NCBI GenBank assembly: GCA_026182355.1
Contig: JAPFBL010001929.1
Span: 868,501-932,500 of the forward strand
Direction: 5' to 3'
DNA length: 64,000 nucleotides
DNA from: Hermatobates lingyangjiaoensis
Taxonomy: Eukaryota; Arthropoda; Insecta; Hemiptera; Hermatobatidae
Shown one piece after another: positions 21,119 through 30,834 of the stretch; position 1 is the first letter of the stretch, and every line of letters starts with the position of its first letter. The notes beneath the pieces were generated by a model that saw only the letters and a program-made list of their open reading frames with translations, did no database searches and was not told where the DNA came from. The position numbers and the translations under genes were made by a program.

Positions 21119-21260
21119 TTCACAAGAAACACTTGAAATAAAAATCAACCTCCAAACCACAGAAAGAAATCAGGAAAAATAGTAGCATCTTCCAACCATA
21201 ACAAACGGTCTTCATGAGAGTCAAATCTCAACTCTTTGGACGTTGAAAGGATAAGATATG
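21119..21260. mobile_element. Decayed family A foldback
   Basis: CACAAGAAACACTTGAAATAAAAATCAACC, then CTTCCAACCATAACAAACGG, TCTTCATGAGAGTC and GTTGAAAGGATAAGAT follow the family A order with many changes. The forward arm is nearly gone. Confidence 0.5.
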
Positions 21261-22260
21261 TTATATTTCATGTGGAATATAGTAAATCGAATAATAGTAT
21301 ATTTTTCAAATTTGTAAACCTGTTTAAAATTTGGCTTTTATTGCTATTTCGTTATTTATTGAGAGAATATGACTTATAACTTATCACCGTACTTTGATAA
21401 TAATAATAATTGATAATTTTTTACTATCCTATTATTAGAAACGAAAAAAAAATAGAATGTTAAATATAAATGGATGGAATATTTGTCCTATAATCAAAGA
21501 GAAAATTGTCAGGAATACAGATGGAGAGCATTTAAAAGGAACTATAATTACAGAGGGAATAGTAAAATGTTATTGAGAAGGTGCTCATGCGACGAGGTGG
21601 ATAGCAGGGATTATGAAAAACGATTAAGAAAACTTGTGAAAGCTACTGCTTTTTTATTATGAAAGCAACTAAAGCAAATCAATTCAAGATTCCTTAGAAT
21701 TGAAGAACGAAAGGACAGTATTTTTGAAAACATACAATTATTTTGACAAGTAGAAGTGGTCACGTAAAGGTCGCTGCTTTGTCTGATCCATTGTAAACTT
21801 TGCATATTAACTTAACATTATTTATTTAGTTCACTAGTCAATTTAATATATATAAAATATGTAGTAGTTACCACATTTTTAAGTCAATTATTGAGAAAAA
21901 TAATTAATAATTTTTTAAAGACTATTTACTATATCCTACAAATTATTGACTTATTTCAGGTGAAACTAATATAACAGATAACTTCAACTTGACATAGAGG
22001 TGTTGATATTCTATTTTTTATGTAAGCACACACACACTACAGTAATGACTAATTACTTACTTCATAACTAATTACTTAATTAATGTCCTTCCGATAGATT
22101 TAAAGTAATTATGAATACATTATATCTACAGAAATTCTGTACAAAATTTTTGAAGGAATTTTGTTGGTAATTTGAAATAATGATGTTTTAGTTATTATAT
22201 TTAGTTAATTATTAGTTAGTTATATTATTTATTTATTTAGTTACACTAGCTGCATCTCTT
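21261..22260. other. No convincing gene
   Basis: A 62-codon frame at 21474-21662 (RRCSCDEVDSRDYEKRLRKL near its end) has a charged helical look but no start, splice or polyadenylation context. Confidence 0.35.
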
Positions 22261-22265
22261 ATAGG

Positions 22266-22608
22266 CTCACCGATGAATATAGAAACGACTTCCTTGTTTC
22301 CAGGATGTAATAAACAGTGTTTTTATGTATTTTATCTCCAATTAGTCTTGAATTCACAAACTGCCTCTAATAATTTTTTTCAGGAAATTATATCGACTTT
22401 TATCAGCACAGATGACAAGACACATAATGTTTATGTCTTCTTTAAATCTACTCATCCCAGAACTACTTTTGTAGTTTTCCTGCTACAGTTTTTTTGCACT
22501 ATCTCAATCAGCTTTGCCATTGCTAATTTCATTCGTGAAAAATTCTCAGCTCTTTCCAATTTCTTCAAGCCAACAAAAGAAAAGCGATCTCAAAAAAAAA
22601 AAGAGTAA
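22266..22608 (+). CDS. Possible terminal exon encoding one transmembrane segment
   Basis: An open frame of about 113 codons follows a possible acceptor (CTCTTATAG at 22265). It reads SPMNIETTSLFPGCNKQC, continues through a charged middle, and has one strong membrane span (FVVFLLQFFCTISISFAIAN) followed by a basic tail ending KEKRSQKKKE and TAA. AATAAA overlaps the stop at 22607. Non-repetitive composition and the clear membrane segment make it better than background frames. No upstream exon was found and no family is recognised, so it may be an exon, a pseudogene or chance. Confidence 0.28.
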
Positions 22609-22619
22609 TAAATTAAAAA

Positions 22620-23430
22620 TGAACGGCACCAACTTGTGTTTTGATTACACATACAAAAAAAAAAAACAACTGATTTACCTTCATTCAAAATTGTTCTATT
22701 TCCCATGACCGATAAACGGTTTCTCAAAGATAACTAATAGGGAACCTTTCATCACGTCTTGAAGGATAATTAGTGGATTTGCATCTAGTTAGGAGTTTGT
22801 TATCAGAACCAAATCGTATTACTGTATTGTTCTACTTATCTCGGGTGGAGTGAAGGCACGGTGAGAATTCTCGCTTCACTAGGCCTCACCAGAGCATGCC
22901 GTGCTAAGAAATCCCCCGTTAGAATAGAAAGCCCAACCTCATTTCAAGTACACAAAACCAAAGTACAAACCTCAATTGTAAGCTAAACTATTGTCTTCAT
23001 TTAAAGAAATTGTATTTATTCATTATTATTACAATTATTCGCCATAATATTAAGCCATTATTTATTGTCGGCACAATTTTGAGTCACTCCAATGATTTTA
23101 TTAGATATCTTAGATAAATAAGTAAGCTCACAGTATGATAAATAGTATACAGTATAGAAATAGTATTTATTCAATATTAGTCCAACCCTAAAAAGTTTTA
23201 CGTATAACATAACGCACACTAATGAAGAATGCCTGAGAAATAATTTTACAATGTATTAAGCTATATTTTAGTATAAATAGAAGTAAACAGGTCTACAATA
23301 TTGCAAAAGTTCAAACATTAATGACTTTGTAAGCTAAAAAATTTGAATTTTATGCTCAACAATTCAAATTTTGATCTTTTTTTGGTGTATTCTTTCTATT
23401 AATTTAGTTTAAATAATACATAAAATATAA
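22620..23430. other. No gene seen
   Basis: A GC-richer patch at 22840-22925 (CACGGTGAGAATTCTCGC, GCATGCCGTGC) may be a repeat relic. The rest is AT-rich. Confidence 0.45.
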
Positions 23431-23437
23431 TATATAT

Positions 23438-23600
23438 ACAAGATTTCACATAAATACGTGAAATAACAATCAATGATCAACCCTCAATAATAATTGGGAA
23501 AAAAAGACGAAGAGTCAGTTGGGTTTTTGACTCTGACGAATACCGCTTGTTACGTTTGAAAGATCTTGGTCCTTTTTTCCTATTTCATATTGTTGTTTGA
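23438..23600. mobile_element. Hammerhead element, family A, with shortened reverse arm
   Basis: The left end CAAGATTTCACATAAATACG is the reverse complement of the family tail. The reverse hammerhead arm is almost deleted (GACGAAGAGTCAG), while the forward arm is complete at 23529-23571. It ends at (TA)n at 23601. Confidence 0.75.
23529..23571 (+). ncRNA. Hammerhead ribozyme motif, family A
   Basis: GACU, CUGACGA, AU, helix II ACCG-CUUGUUA-CGUUU (two defects), GAAA, helix III AG/CU, U, GGUC. Helix I is GACU/GGUC with one wobble. Confidence 0.6.
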
Positions 23601-23628
23601 TAATATATATATATATATATATATATAT
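23601..23628. repeat. (TA)n microsatellite
   Basis: Separates a hammerhead element from the inverted repeat at 23629. Confidence 0.9.
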
Positions 23629-23855
23629 ACATGTGAGATTAAATTTTCTGCCCACTTTTGTCTTTATCAGTGATATTAACATATGGTGAGTTAATACACC
23701 TAGTTCCTAGAGAAATCAATGTAAGACCACGACATTTGGAAAAGAAATCCGGAAAACTGATAAAGACAAAAGTGGGCAGAAAATTTAATCTCACATGTAT
23801 AAATGAAGGACTGTTCCCCAAATATACGAATATATATATATATATATATATTTAA
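23629..23855 (+). pseudogene. PLE N-terminal fragment with a perfect 43-bp inverted flank
   Basis: Positions 23629-23671 are the exact reverse complement of 23756-23798 (ACATGTGAGATTAAATTTTC through TTTATCAGT). The plus frame reads GELIHLVPREINVRPRHLEK, then KTKVGRKFNLTCINEGLFPK and YTNIY, entering (TA)n at 23826. This is a PLE 5' coding piece whose end has been copied back in inverted orientation. Confidence 0.65.
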
Positions 23856-23899
23856 ATGAATAAAGCTGTCCAACAGTCGTGATCTTAAAATCTTCAGAA

Positions 23900-24405
23900 A
23901 AATTCATACCTACCTTCTCCTGTCTTCATTAAATATCAAACAAGTGAAATATCTGAGTTTAATAATTGAGTAGAGTATTGCATGCATACAGCATCTTTCG
24001 ACAGGTTTAAATAATGCCTGATATCAAATGCATATCCTATCATAAGATGAAGATAACTCAGTAGTAATAAAAGACACTATTTATATGGTGGTAATTAGGT
24101 CTATAATGACTTAAAGTTCTTCAGTACTACAGTTCTAAGCAATAAAAGTTATTGATCATAAATGAGGCAGTTCAAAATAAGAGTATTAGCTCTAATTACA
24201 GCTCGGATAACTTGATATGTGAGAAATACAGATATACAAAGGGAGTTTAGGTTGGAGTCAATCGAGGATTTTACAACACTATTAGTAAGCAATGGAGCCT
24301 TAAAACTCTCATTGTCCAAACCAAGTTGTACCAAGCTCTTTTCTTACAACTCCCCTGCCATATCATTTTCGGGATTTGATTCCTTATTAACACTTTATGC
24401 TCTAT
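23900..24405. other. No gene seen
   Basis: AT-rich; two opposite short frames overlap at 24149-24407 and neither has supporting context. Confidence 0.45.
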
Positions 24406-24408
24406 AGC

Positions 24409-24999
24409 AGGGGTTCTTAGCCTTCCTTGGCCTATTCACCCCTCTCGCCATTTCCCACAATGATACCTCCACCCTCCCACCCAATCCCTCTTCTGTACTA
24501 AAGTATGCCAGCAGTTAGCTTCAACGCCTCCAAGAAGCTCAGTACTTTTGCTGGTTCCAGTAGTAAAAGTTTTTCTATGGTTTTGTTGTTGAGTGTCCCA
24601 AAGCACCTACCTCTGTGCAGCAAAGTTGCTTTACAGTCAGTCAGCAGGTTCCACGGTGTTTCTTCCTCTTCTTTGCAGAATCTGCACAAACCATCATTGA
24701 TAATGTCCATTCAGGCTCCCTATGTTTCCGGAGAAAGTAACTTCTTTTCTCCTTCTTCGGGATTGTCTTCTCCGGGTCCCCAGGTGCACTTGTGGGAGGC
24801 TCCCACTAGTTAGCGCTTTTGGACCCTCTGCGCTTCAGGAGGATGGTCTCCAGACTTCCTTCTCCTTACGGGGGAAAATCCCTGAAGCTCTATCGGTGGT
24901 ATTTTGTCCGCTACGGAAGAGCACCGCATACCGGAGTAAGGCTATTTACTCAAGGGAGTAGCCTGGTGCCCTTGAGGCTTCTTTCATAACAGAAACCCC
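24409..24999. mobile_element. Possible hAT-like boundaries around a non-LTR fragment
   Basis: CAGGGGTTCTTAGCC at the left and AACAGAAACCCCTG at the right resemble hAT ends inverted to each other. No 8-bp target duplication is visible (CTCTATAG versus TATCATCC), so the pairing may be accidental. Confidence 0.35.
24498..24760 (-). pseudogene. Non-LTR retrotransposon 3' end with CCHC-like knuckle
   Basis: The minus frame has DGLCRFCKEEEETPWNLLTD then CKATLLHRGRCFG. The pattern CRxCxEExETPxxLLxxC is the zinc-knuckle tail downstream of the RT/RNase H region in Jockey/I-type non-LTR elements. One frame upstream, GSLNGHYQ is the corresponding LTGH-type lead-in, so a frameshift lies near 24712. Only the end of the ORF remains. 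Confidence 0.6.
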
Positions 25000-25240
25000 T
25001 GTATCATCCATCCTTCGGCACGGATCGCATAACACCTTAGATTGGGGCTGGGATAAAAGGAGGGGATTTGGGGATTAGGAAGGATTGGAATCGAAGGTGG
25101 TCAGGCTAGCCCGTGATCACCTTCTCCTCCTCTTTCGTTTTCCCTGCATATAGCAGGTTAACGAAGGCCGAATCCTGCTGAAGGCCGAAAGTCGGAGTTG
25201 AGTGTTAGAGGCTATTAGAGGCGCTTAATCACTCCATTAC
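25000..25240. other. GC-richer unclassified insert
   Basis: Contains CGTTAACGAAGGCCGAATCC and GAAGGCCGAAAGTCGGAG. Probably retroelement-derived, as it continues the GC-rich block starting at 24410. Confidence 0.3.
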
Positions 25241-26150
25241 TACCCCATGAAGTGCTAATTATGATTATTGATGGATGTATAAAATATTTATTCAATCAGA
25301 TTTTGTAATTAATAATTAAGAAGTCCAAACCTATGATAGCTTTCCTCACTCTGTAAACTTACTGTGGACAAAGTTCACACCCTGAAATTACTAATTTCAC
25401 AGTGGAGAATTTCACCTCCATTGAGAACTCCTACTTATAACATGACTACTCTTTCCACGATTGAAAGACTAGAATTCATAAAATCGCTCGGTGTGATTTC
25501 GAGCGTAACGTAAACTAGATGACAGACTAAGTACAATCCGATATTTACTAACATCACAGTTATGTAACAATATTAGGTTAATGACATGAAACTGCATAAA
25601 AAGATTTGTTGGTTGTTAGTCCAAACAAATCGGTTGGCAGATTCAGAGCTCCTATGCCCAGTCTAAATCACAAGTGTCATTTATAACTATTTTCAAAGAT
25701 AAACACAAAGCAAATGAGGAGAAGACATATGAGAATAAGAGATGTGTTCCTGTTTTAGATTCATACGAAAGGTTACTTTTAACATATCAGAGTCTCTGCT
25801 ATTGCATGGTTCATCTAAATGACAGAACATGAATTTCTCCAAACAACATCCAAAACTATATATGTTACAGTTCATGAGTGTCTCATTTGTACATTACGTT
25901 TATTAGAAAATACAAATTTGAAAGAATAAACTAATGCTTACTCCTACAAGAATCTAGAAAAAGTAGAAACAATATGACAATAAACGTGAATTATAAAAGG
26001 TATAAAAAATATGGTAATTTATTTTTTAGGTAGCAATCGTTAAGAGAATTCAATACCTTACTAGAGAAATAGAGAAGATTTAATAGGGAGTACGGTCTGT
26101 TAGCAATGTGGGGAATATTTATACATCAAAACCTTATTTCATTGTTCAAA
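25241..26150. other. No gene seen
   Basis: A region at 25318-25500 (ATGATAGCTTTCCTCAC, TTCACCTCCATTGAGAAC) is loosely repeated at 52405-52600 (ATATAGCTTTCTTC, TTCAACCCCATTGAAATT), suggesting an old interspersed repeat. Confidence 0.4.
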
Positions 26151-26156
26151 TAATTT

Positions 26157-26350
26157 AAAATTTGCTATTGTTAATTGGATAGTCAAATAACAGCAGAGCG
26201 TCTCTTCTCCTTCTTACTATGCTTGGAACAACATTTACAGTCACTACTTTGTAATATAATGTTAATCATAATTTAGATCAGTCATATGCTCCCTTTTGAA
26301 ACAGAGCATCAACATTTTGCTTAACCTTACGGGCAAGGATATCAGTCCTT
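26157..26350 (-). repeat. Arm A' of the interleaved inverted duplication
   Basis: Near-perfect reverse complement of 26745-26942 over about 190 bases, including CAGCAGAGCGTCTCTTCTCC and AACAGAGCATCAACATTTTG. See the 26157-27087 finding. Confidence 0.85.
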
Positions 26351-26575
26351 AGCCACTGTTACATAAAGCTGTTTTTTTTCGATTTAGACCATTTAGTTGT
26401 GAGAAGCCATACTGCATTGAAATAGGCTTGGGAAGTCCATATACCTCATCACCTGTCGAATCCTACATTCTTTATAATGTACTTCTGATTCACAATCAAT
26501 AATTATCAGTAATATAACCAAATCATTATATCTATACCACCATATATTATTAACACACATCCACACACACAATTC

Positions 26576-26577
<2 letters not shown>

Positions 26578-26607
<30 letters not shown>
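26578..26607. repeat. (TA)n microsatellite
   Basis: Left boundary of the B'-A-B element. Confidence 0.9.
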
Positions 26608-26611
<4 letters not shown>

Positions 26612-26663
26612 GAGTTCGAGATTAACAAAGAGCAACACACAAAGTAGGGAAACACACTTACAG

Positions 26664-26695
26664 ACTCAAATTTTCGGGTAATCCGTCTTCAGGAG
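26664..26695 (-). ncRNA. Hammerhead ribozyme motif, family H
   Basis: Minus-strand equivalent of the motif at 27002-27032, same sequence. See that entry. Confidence 0.6.
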
Positions 26696-27001
26696 AAAAG
26701 AGAATGGGAGACCAAGCACGTTGTAGACGCAACGGCAAGTAACTTAAGGGTTACTGATATCTTTACCCGTAAAGTTAAGCAAAATGTTGATGCTCTGTTT
26801 CAAAAGGGAGCATATCACTGATCTAAATTATGATTAACATTATATTACAAAGTAGTAACTGTAAATGTTGTTCCAAGCATAGTAAGAAGGAGAAGAGACG
26901 CTCTGCTGTTATTTGACTATCCAATTAACAATAGCAAATTTTAAGGGTTAAGGGTTACTTGCCGTTGCGTCTACAACGTGCTTGGTCTCCCATTCTCTTT
27001 T

Positions 27002-27032
27002 CTCCTGAAGACGGATTACCCGAAAATTTGAG
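27002..27032 (+). ncRNA. Hammerhead ribozyme motif, family H
   Basis: Helix I CUC/GAG perfect, core CUGAAGA, extra C, helix II GG-AUUAC-CC, GAAA, helix III AA/UU with no real loop, U. Both catalytic boxes intact. Same motif at 43922-43952, and decayed at 32902-32935 (CTGAAGATGAATTTTTCAAAA). Confidence 0.6.
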
Positions 27033-27121
27033 TCTGTAAGTGTGTTTCCCTACTTTGTGTGTTGCTCTTTGTTAATCTCGAACTCGTATTGTGTCCAGTT
27101 TGGATCGTATTTCGTTTTATC

Positions 27122-27165
27122 AGTATATATATATAATATATATATATATAAAATAAAATAAATTC
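27122..27165. repeat. (TA)n microsatellite, imperfect
   Basis: Right of the B arm. Confidence 0.85.
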
Positions 27166-27169
27166 AAAA

Positions 27170-27290
27170 CGAAGGAAACACACAGAAAGACACAGACATA
27201 ACTCACATCGATATTTCGACCATCGTCGTCATCAGGAGGTGCGAAGAGCGAAGAGCGAAGAGTCCCGCAGGAAGACAGGGCGGTACTCAT
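27170..27290 (-). mobile_element. PLE pLTR fragment with hammerhead, family C
   Basis: Reverse of the family C tail (CACACAGAAAGACACAGAC), then the motif at 27204-27241, then a 7-bp tandem GCGAAGA repeated three times and GTCCCGCAGGAAGACAGG. Confidence 0.65.
27204..27241 (-). ncRNA. Best-preserved hammerhead ribozyme motif, family C
   Basis: Minus strand: helix I CACCUC/GAUGUG (five pairs, one mismatch), core CUGAUGA unaltered, extra C, helix II GAC-GAUG-GUC, GAAA, UAU, C at the cleavage position. All invariant bases of a type I hammerhead are present. Cleavage would follow the C before GAUGUG. Confidence 0.68.
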
Positions 27291-27297
27291 ATATATA

Positions 27298-27450
27298 TCA
27301 ATGATCAAACCACAATATGAAAATGAGAAACTCAGTTGGGTTTTTAACTCTGACGAAGACCGCTTGTTACGGTTGAAAGATCTTAGTCTTGTTTTCCTAT
27401 TTTCATACTGTGGTTTGATCATTGGTTGTTATTTCACGTGTTGTGAAATG
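27298..27450 (+). mobile_element. Hammerhead element, family A, one ribozyme arm
   Basis: TCAATGATCAAACCACAATATG starts the left arm, but it jumps straight to CTCAGTTGGGTTTTT, so only the forward hammerhead (27346-27388) remains. The right arm runs to TTGATCATTGGTTGTTATTT and CACGTGTTGTGAAAT. Confidence 0.75.
27346..27388 (+). ncRNA. Hammerhead ribozyme motif, family A
   Basis: AACU, CUGACGA, extra A, helix II GACCG-CUUGUUA-CGGUU, GAAA, helix III AG-AU-CU, U, AGUC. Core intact; helix I has three pairs. Confidence 0.62.
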
Positions 27451-27480
27451 TTTATATATATATATATATATATATATATT
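27447..27480. repeat. (TA)n microsatellite
   Basis: Between the hammerhead element and the PLE inverted fragment. Confidence 0.9.
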
Positions 27481-27730
27481 CGTAAATTTTGGTAGCAGTC
27501 CTTCTTTGACACACACATTATTGAAAATGACACCAAATTTAGCTGATACCTGTTTCTTAACAAGTTTCTCAATTTTTCTAAATATCACTCTCGTTATTTC
27601 GTCTACACAATAAAGTACATCTCCTATGGTCGACAAGATTAGAATATTTAGAAAAATTGAGAAACTTGTTAAGAAACAAGTATCAGCTAAATTTGGTGTC
27701 ATTTTTAATAATATGTATATATATATAAGT
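27481..27730. pseudogene. PLE N-terminal fragment as an inverted pair
   Basis: The left half (27515-27590) is the reverse complement of the right half (27641-27712), nearly perfect over about 70 bases. The coding reading is IFRKIEKLVKKQ then VSAKFGVIFNN, and on the left arm also KEGLLPKFTNIY up to (TA)n. Both copies end at (TA)n. Confidence 0.7.
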
Positions 27731-27766
27731 TTCTTCTCAACCCCTTACCAGATGTTCTCTGCATGA

Positions 27767-27812
27767 GCTTAGTCTTATTTTCCCATTTCATTTTGTGGTT
27801 TTATTCATTCTC
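27767..27812 (+). mobile_element. Family A right-end remnant
   Basis: GCTTAGTCTTATTTTCCCATTTC then TTTTGTGGTTTTATTCATT matches the family A right arm. It abuts the 3' end of the non-LTR element on its right. Confidence 0.6.
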
Positions 27813-27819
27813 CTTGGCA

Positions 27820-28806
27820 TTACGGCCCATTTAGGACCTGAGCCTCCGCTACCAAGGTGCGCCACTGATCTCGATCCAAGGCTGTCCTTCTCCAGCGAGC
27901 CGCACCTAATCTTCGTAGGTCATCCTCCACATCTTGGAGCCATCGAAGTCGTGGTCTACCTCTCCTTCGGTGACCTCCAGGTGTCCATACAGGCTTTTTT
28001 GGGCCCTCTATCCTCGCTCATACGATGCACATGCCCCAACCAACGAATACGCGCAGCTTTGATGGTTGCCACTAGCGATGGCTCTCCATACAGTCTTTTC
28101 AACTCTTCGTTGGTCCTAATGCGCCATATATTTCCATCTCTTTTTGGGCCATATATTTTCCGGAGCACCTTCCGCTCCCAGCGATTGAGAATGCCCTCTT
28201 GGGTTTTGGTCAGTACCCATGCTTCCGATCCGTAAGTAACTATTGGTCGAAGGATGGTTTTATACATGTAACCTTTGCTTTTATGGATATATTTCGGCTT
28301 CTTAATAAACTTAGGAGAGAGAAGTAGCTTTTATTAGCTGTTGCTAATCTCGCCTGTATATCCATATTCACCTGATTATCATGCGTTATTACCGCACCCA
28401 GGTACGTTACCTTCTCTTTTCGATGGAAATGTCTCTCTCCCACTTCCAAAGAAGCATACCTGTTTGGAGTTTTGCTGGTGACCATGTACTCTGTTTTTTC
28501 AGAGCTAACTTTTAGACCCAGTTCATTTGCCTTGTTCTCCATCTCTGTAAAAACTGTTATTAGGGTTTGTTGGTTTCGGGCAAGGACCTCTACATCATCA
28601 GCAAAGGCTAAATGTTGTTCCATTCTATTATATATAGAACCACCTGATTTGTGGATAATCGCTCTTATTGCCCTATCAAGAACAAGGTTAAACAGCACTG
28701 ATGATAGAGGGTCTCCTTGGCGCACTCCTTTTTCTACTTTAAAAGGGGTCGACACAGAATTCTGTACTTTTATCTTGCAGTAGGTATCACTCAGGGTCAT
28801 TTTCAC
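27820..28806 (-). pseudogene. Non-LTR retrotransposon reverse transcriptase, 5'-truncated, two frameshifts
   Basis: The minus strand starts in frame MKMTLSDTYCKIKVQNSV. It carries KGVRQGDPLSSVLFNLVLD (RT motif), HLAFADDVEVLARN (catalytic FADD), KVSSEKTEYM and KVTYLGAVI. Near 28250 the frame shifts to MYKTILRPIVTYGSEAWVLT and RWLGHVHRMSEDRGPKKAC. Near 27960 it shifts again to GRPRLRWLQDVEDDLRRLG and RDQWRTLVAEA, with a stop at 27820. This is the typical C-terminal half of a non-LTR RT. The endonuclease and early RT are lost where (TA)n begins at 28825. A dead copy. Confidence 0.82.
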
Positions 28807-28821
28807 AAGGTTTGTGGTTTT

Positions 28822-28824
<3 letters not shown>

Positions 28825-28856
<32 letters not shown>
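28825..28856. repeat. (TA)n microsatellite
   Basis: Coincides with the 5' truncation point of the minus-strand RT. Confidence 0.9.
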
Positions 28857-28859
<3 letters not shown>

Positions 28860-28861
<2 letters not shown>

Positions 28862-29585
28862 AACGGATGGATTTAAAATAAAAGTCATGCAGCGGAAAAA
28901 AGTTAAATTTTATTATTTGGAAGTGTAAAACTGCAGTCACTTTTCCAGTTTTGAAATGTCTCTGAATGAAAATTTACAAAATTGAGGTATTAAGCAGTCG
29001 TATGGTAGGTTTTTGGTCAATTTTTTATTTGTGGAAATACTTTTTTTCAACGATATCAGTGACAGAAGCATAACAGGGAAGTTGATCGTGGCTTAAACGA
29101 GCCCTTTGTCTTTTTGAAACAACATCACACTATGTATATATCAATTGGTGCCATCTACTGGTATGAGGTCACAAAATATAAAAAAAACTATAAGATGGAT
29201 CACTAGTCAAACGCGTGTGGTATGCACTAACTCAGTCATGCATACTTGTATCTTTTCCATTGAAATATCTGTAAATGACTTGGTGTTCTGTTAACCGTAT
29301 GGCTACCCTGGTGAATTAAGGATAGTGCATACAGTATAGTACAGTAAATACGACTGTACACTTCTACAGGTTGCGCAAATAACCGTCTGATACTTGAGCT
29401 TATAGAATTATGCTGATTTGACTAAATACTGGCCACTACTACTAGAAGTAACACATTTTTACGATGTGTGCATTAACAGATGATCTATCACGGTGGGAGT
29501 GGCTCAGTTTTGACTAGGTATTGTTCACTTTAGAAGTAACAGACTTCCACAAAGTGCACTGACCCTCTGATAATTTAGCGTCATT
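28860..29585. other. No gene seen
   Basis: A local semi-tandem (CACTACTACTAGAAGTAACA..., TTCACTTTAGAAGTAACAGA, 29430-29545) is the only structure noted. Confidence 0.45.
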
Positions 29586-29587
29586 AT

Positions 29588-30232
29588 ATACTGAATCTAC
29601 ATGGGCTGTATATAATGACCAATCTGTGACCTTAACCACACGCTAAAACAAGAACTAGCCTGAAGGTGACTGCAGTAACAGTCGAAACCAGTCGCAGCAA
29701 TAAACTAACGTAAATGCAGCACAATCAGGACCCTCAAGATACTTCTCAAGACCATCATCTCACAGAAAACCCAGTGATCATTAATAGAAGAAAAATATCC
29801 AAAAACCCACAAAATACAACGAAAAACAATGTAAATGAGACCTTACTAGGTAGGAAGGCTAATGTCTATTGCCAGTATCCGTATATACTGAGGGAGTGTG
29901 AGCCCTTTACCTATCCTGCAGGATGACAGAGGCTTCACTGTTTAGTAACCAGTCATAACAGAAATATGGCAATAATGTAGAACAGACCGGGGATCTCAAA
30001 GCACAGAAGCTGATGTTACATGGCAACACTTGGAATTCCTGATGGAGTGTGAGCCCTCCGAATATTTGTCATGATGACTGAAGTAACTCAACGAACGACA
30101 TGTGGAGAGCCAGAGAGGAATAGAACTTCAAGGACGTCTACTCCACACCAAAACATCTAATTCATTTAGTCAGCAAATAGCAAATTAGATATCATATCCA
30201 GACAGCCTATGTAGATTCAGTACCTATATATA
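29588..30232 (+). mobile_element. Hammerhead-bearing element with short terminal inverted repeats
   Basis: CTGAATCTACATGGGCTG (29592) is inverted as CAGCCTATGTAGATTCAG (30204), giving ends about 640 bases apart. A hammerhead-like motif lies at 29658-29697. Inside, GGGAGTGTGAGCCCTTTACC and ATGGAGTGTGAGCCCTCC (29891, 30042) form a diverged internal duplication. The 29714-29926 frame is not recognisable protein. Confidence 0.5.
29658..29697 (+). ncRNA. Hammerhead-like motif
   Basis: GC, CUGAAGG (A9 to G), U, helix II GACUG-CAGUAA-CAGUC perfect, GAAA, ACCAGU, C, GC. The helix II/GAAA geometry matches the other copies; the A9 change predicts inactivity. Confidence 0.48.
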
Positions 30233-30235
30233 TAC

Positions 30236-30700
30236 AAAATAAAAGTTTAGCAGGACTCGGTCAGTTCTTCAGGTTCGAATTAAACTCTCATTGCTAACGT
30301 TGCGGTTTTTATTAAAATCCTTTTTCATCGGCAGAAGTATAAAATTTTTGAAAGAGAAAAACTAAACATTACACTAAAGGTTATTATACAGAGAAAACAA
30401 TTTGTGGATTTCAGAAACAACTGTATCGTTTGAACGAACACGTGACACTTCATTGAATGGACAAGTATCACGTCTTCATTCAAACTAGACATTTCTTTCT
30501 GAAATCCACAAACTGTTTTCTCTGCTAAATTAACTCTAATGTAATAGCTGGTTTTTCTCTTTCAAAAATGTTCTATTTCTGCCTATGAAAAAAGTTTTCA
30601 ATAAAAATCAAAACGTTGGCAATGAGAGTTTAATTTGAACCTGAAGAACTAACTGGGTTCTGATAGATTTTAATTTTGTTTCCACTTCACGGTCGATACT
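30236..30700. mobile_element. Hammerhead-like foldback element, family B, long arms
   Basis: Left arm (GGACTCGGTCAGTTCTTCAG through GTGGATTTCAGAAA) and right arm (TTTCTGAAATCCACAAAC through CTGAAGAACTAACTGGG) are reverse complements over about 170 bases around a loop with CGTGACACTTCATTGAATGG. HHR-like motifs lie at 30292-30332 (minus, core CCGAUGA) and 30581-30620 (plus). Terminal TTTTAATTTTGTTTCCACTT and ACGGTCGATACTTTTAACAA follow. Confidence 0.78.
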
Positions 30701-30834
30701 TTTAACAATATTCTGACCTTTTTAACAGTCATCTTTAGGAGCAGAAGTAGTACGGTCACAATACGAGAGCCAACCCATATACATCAAAATGTTCTTAGCT
30801 TACGACATATATTTAAAACTATTTTTCTTTTCCG

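Larger units (their letters stand above)
26608..27087. mobile_element. Foldback element B'-A-B with inverted hammerhead pLTRs
   Basis: B' (26608-26737) and B (26950-27087) are near-perfect reverse complements of about 130 bases, from CGAGTTCGAGATTAACAAAG to GCAACGGCAAGTAA. Each has a hammerhead motif (26664-26695 minus, 27002-27032 plus). Between them sits unique DNA A, whose inverted copy A' lies upstream. The arms contain GGTCTCCCATTCTCTTTTC and end GTGTTGCTCTTTG. Confidence 0.85.

Noticed and set aside
24505..24813. 102-residue plus-strand frame
   Set aside because: Antisense of the non-LTR zinc-knuckle segment.
27795..28235. 146-residue plus-strand frame opposite the RT
   Set aside because: Antisense shadow of the non-LTR reverse transcriptase, whose minus-strand reading carries the catalytic motifs.
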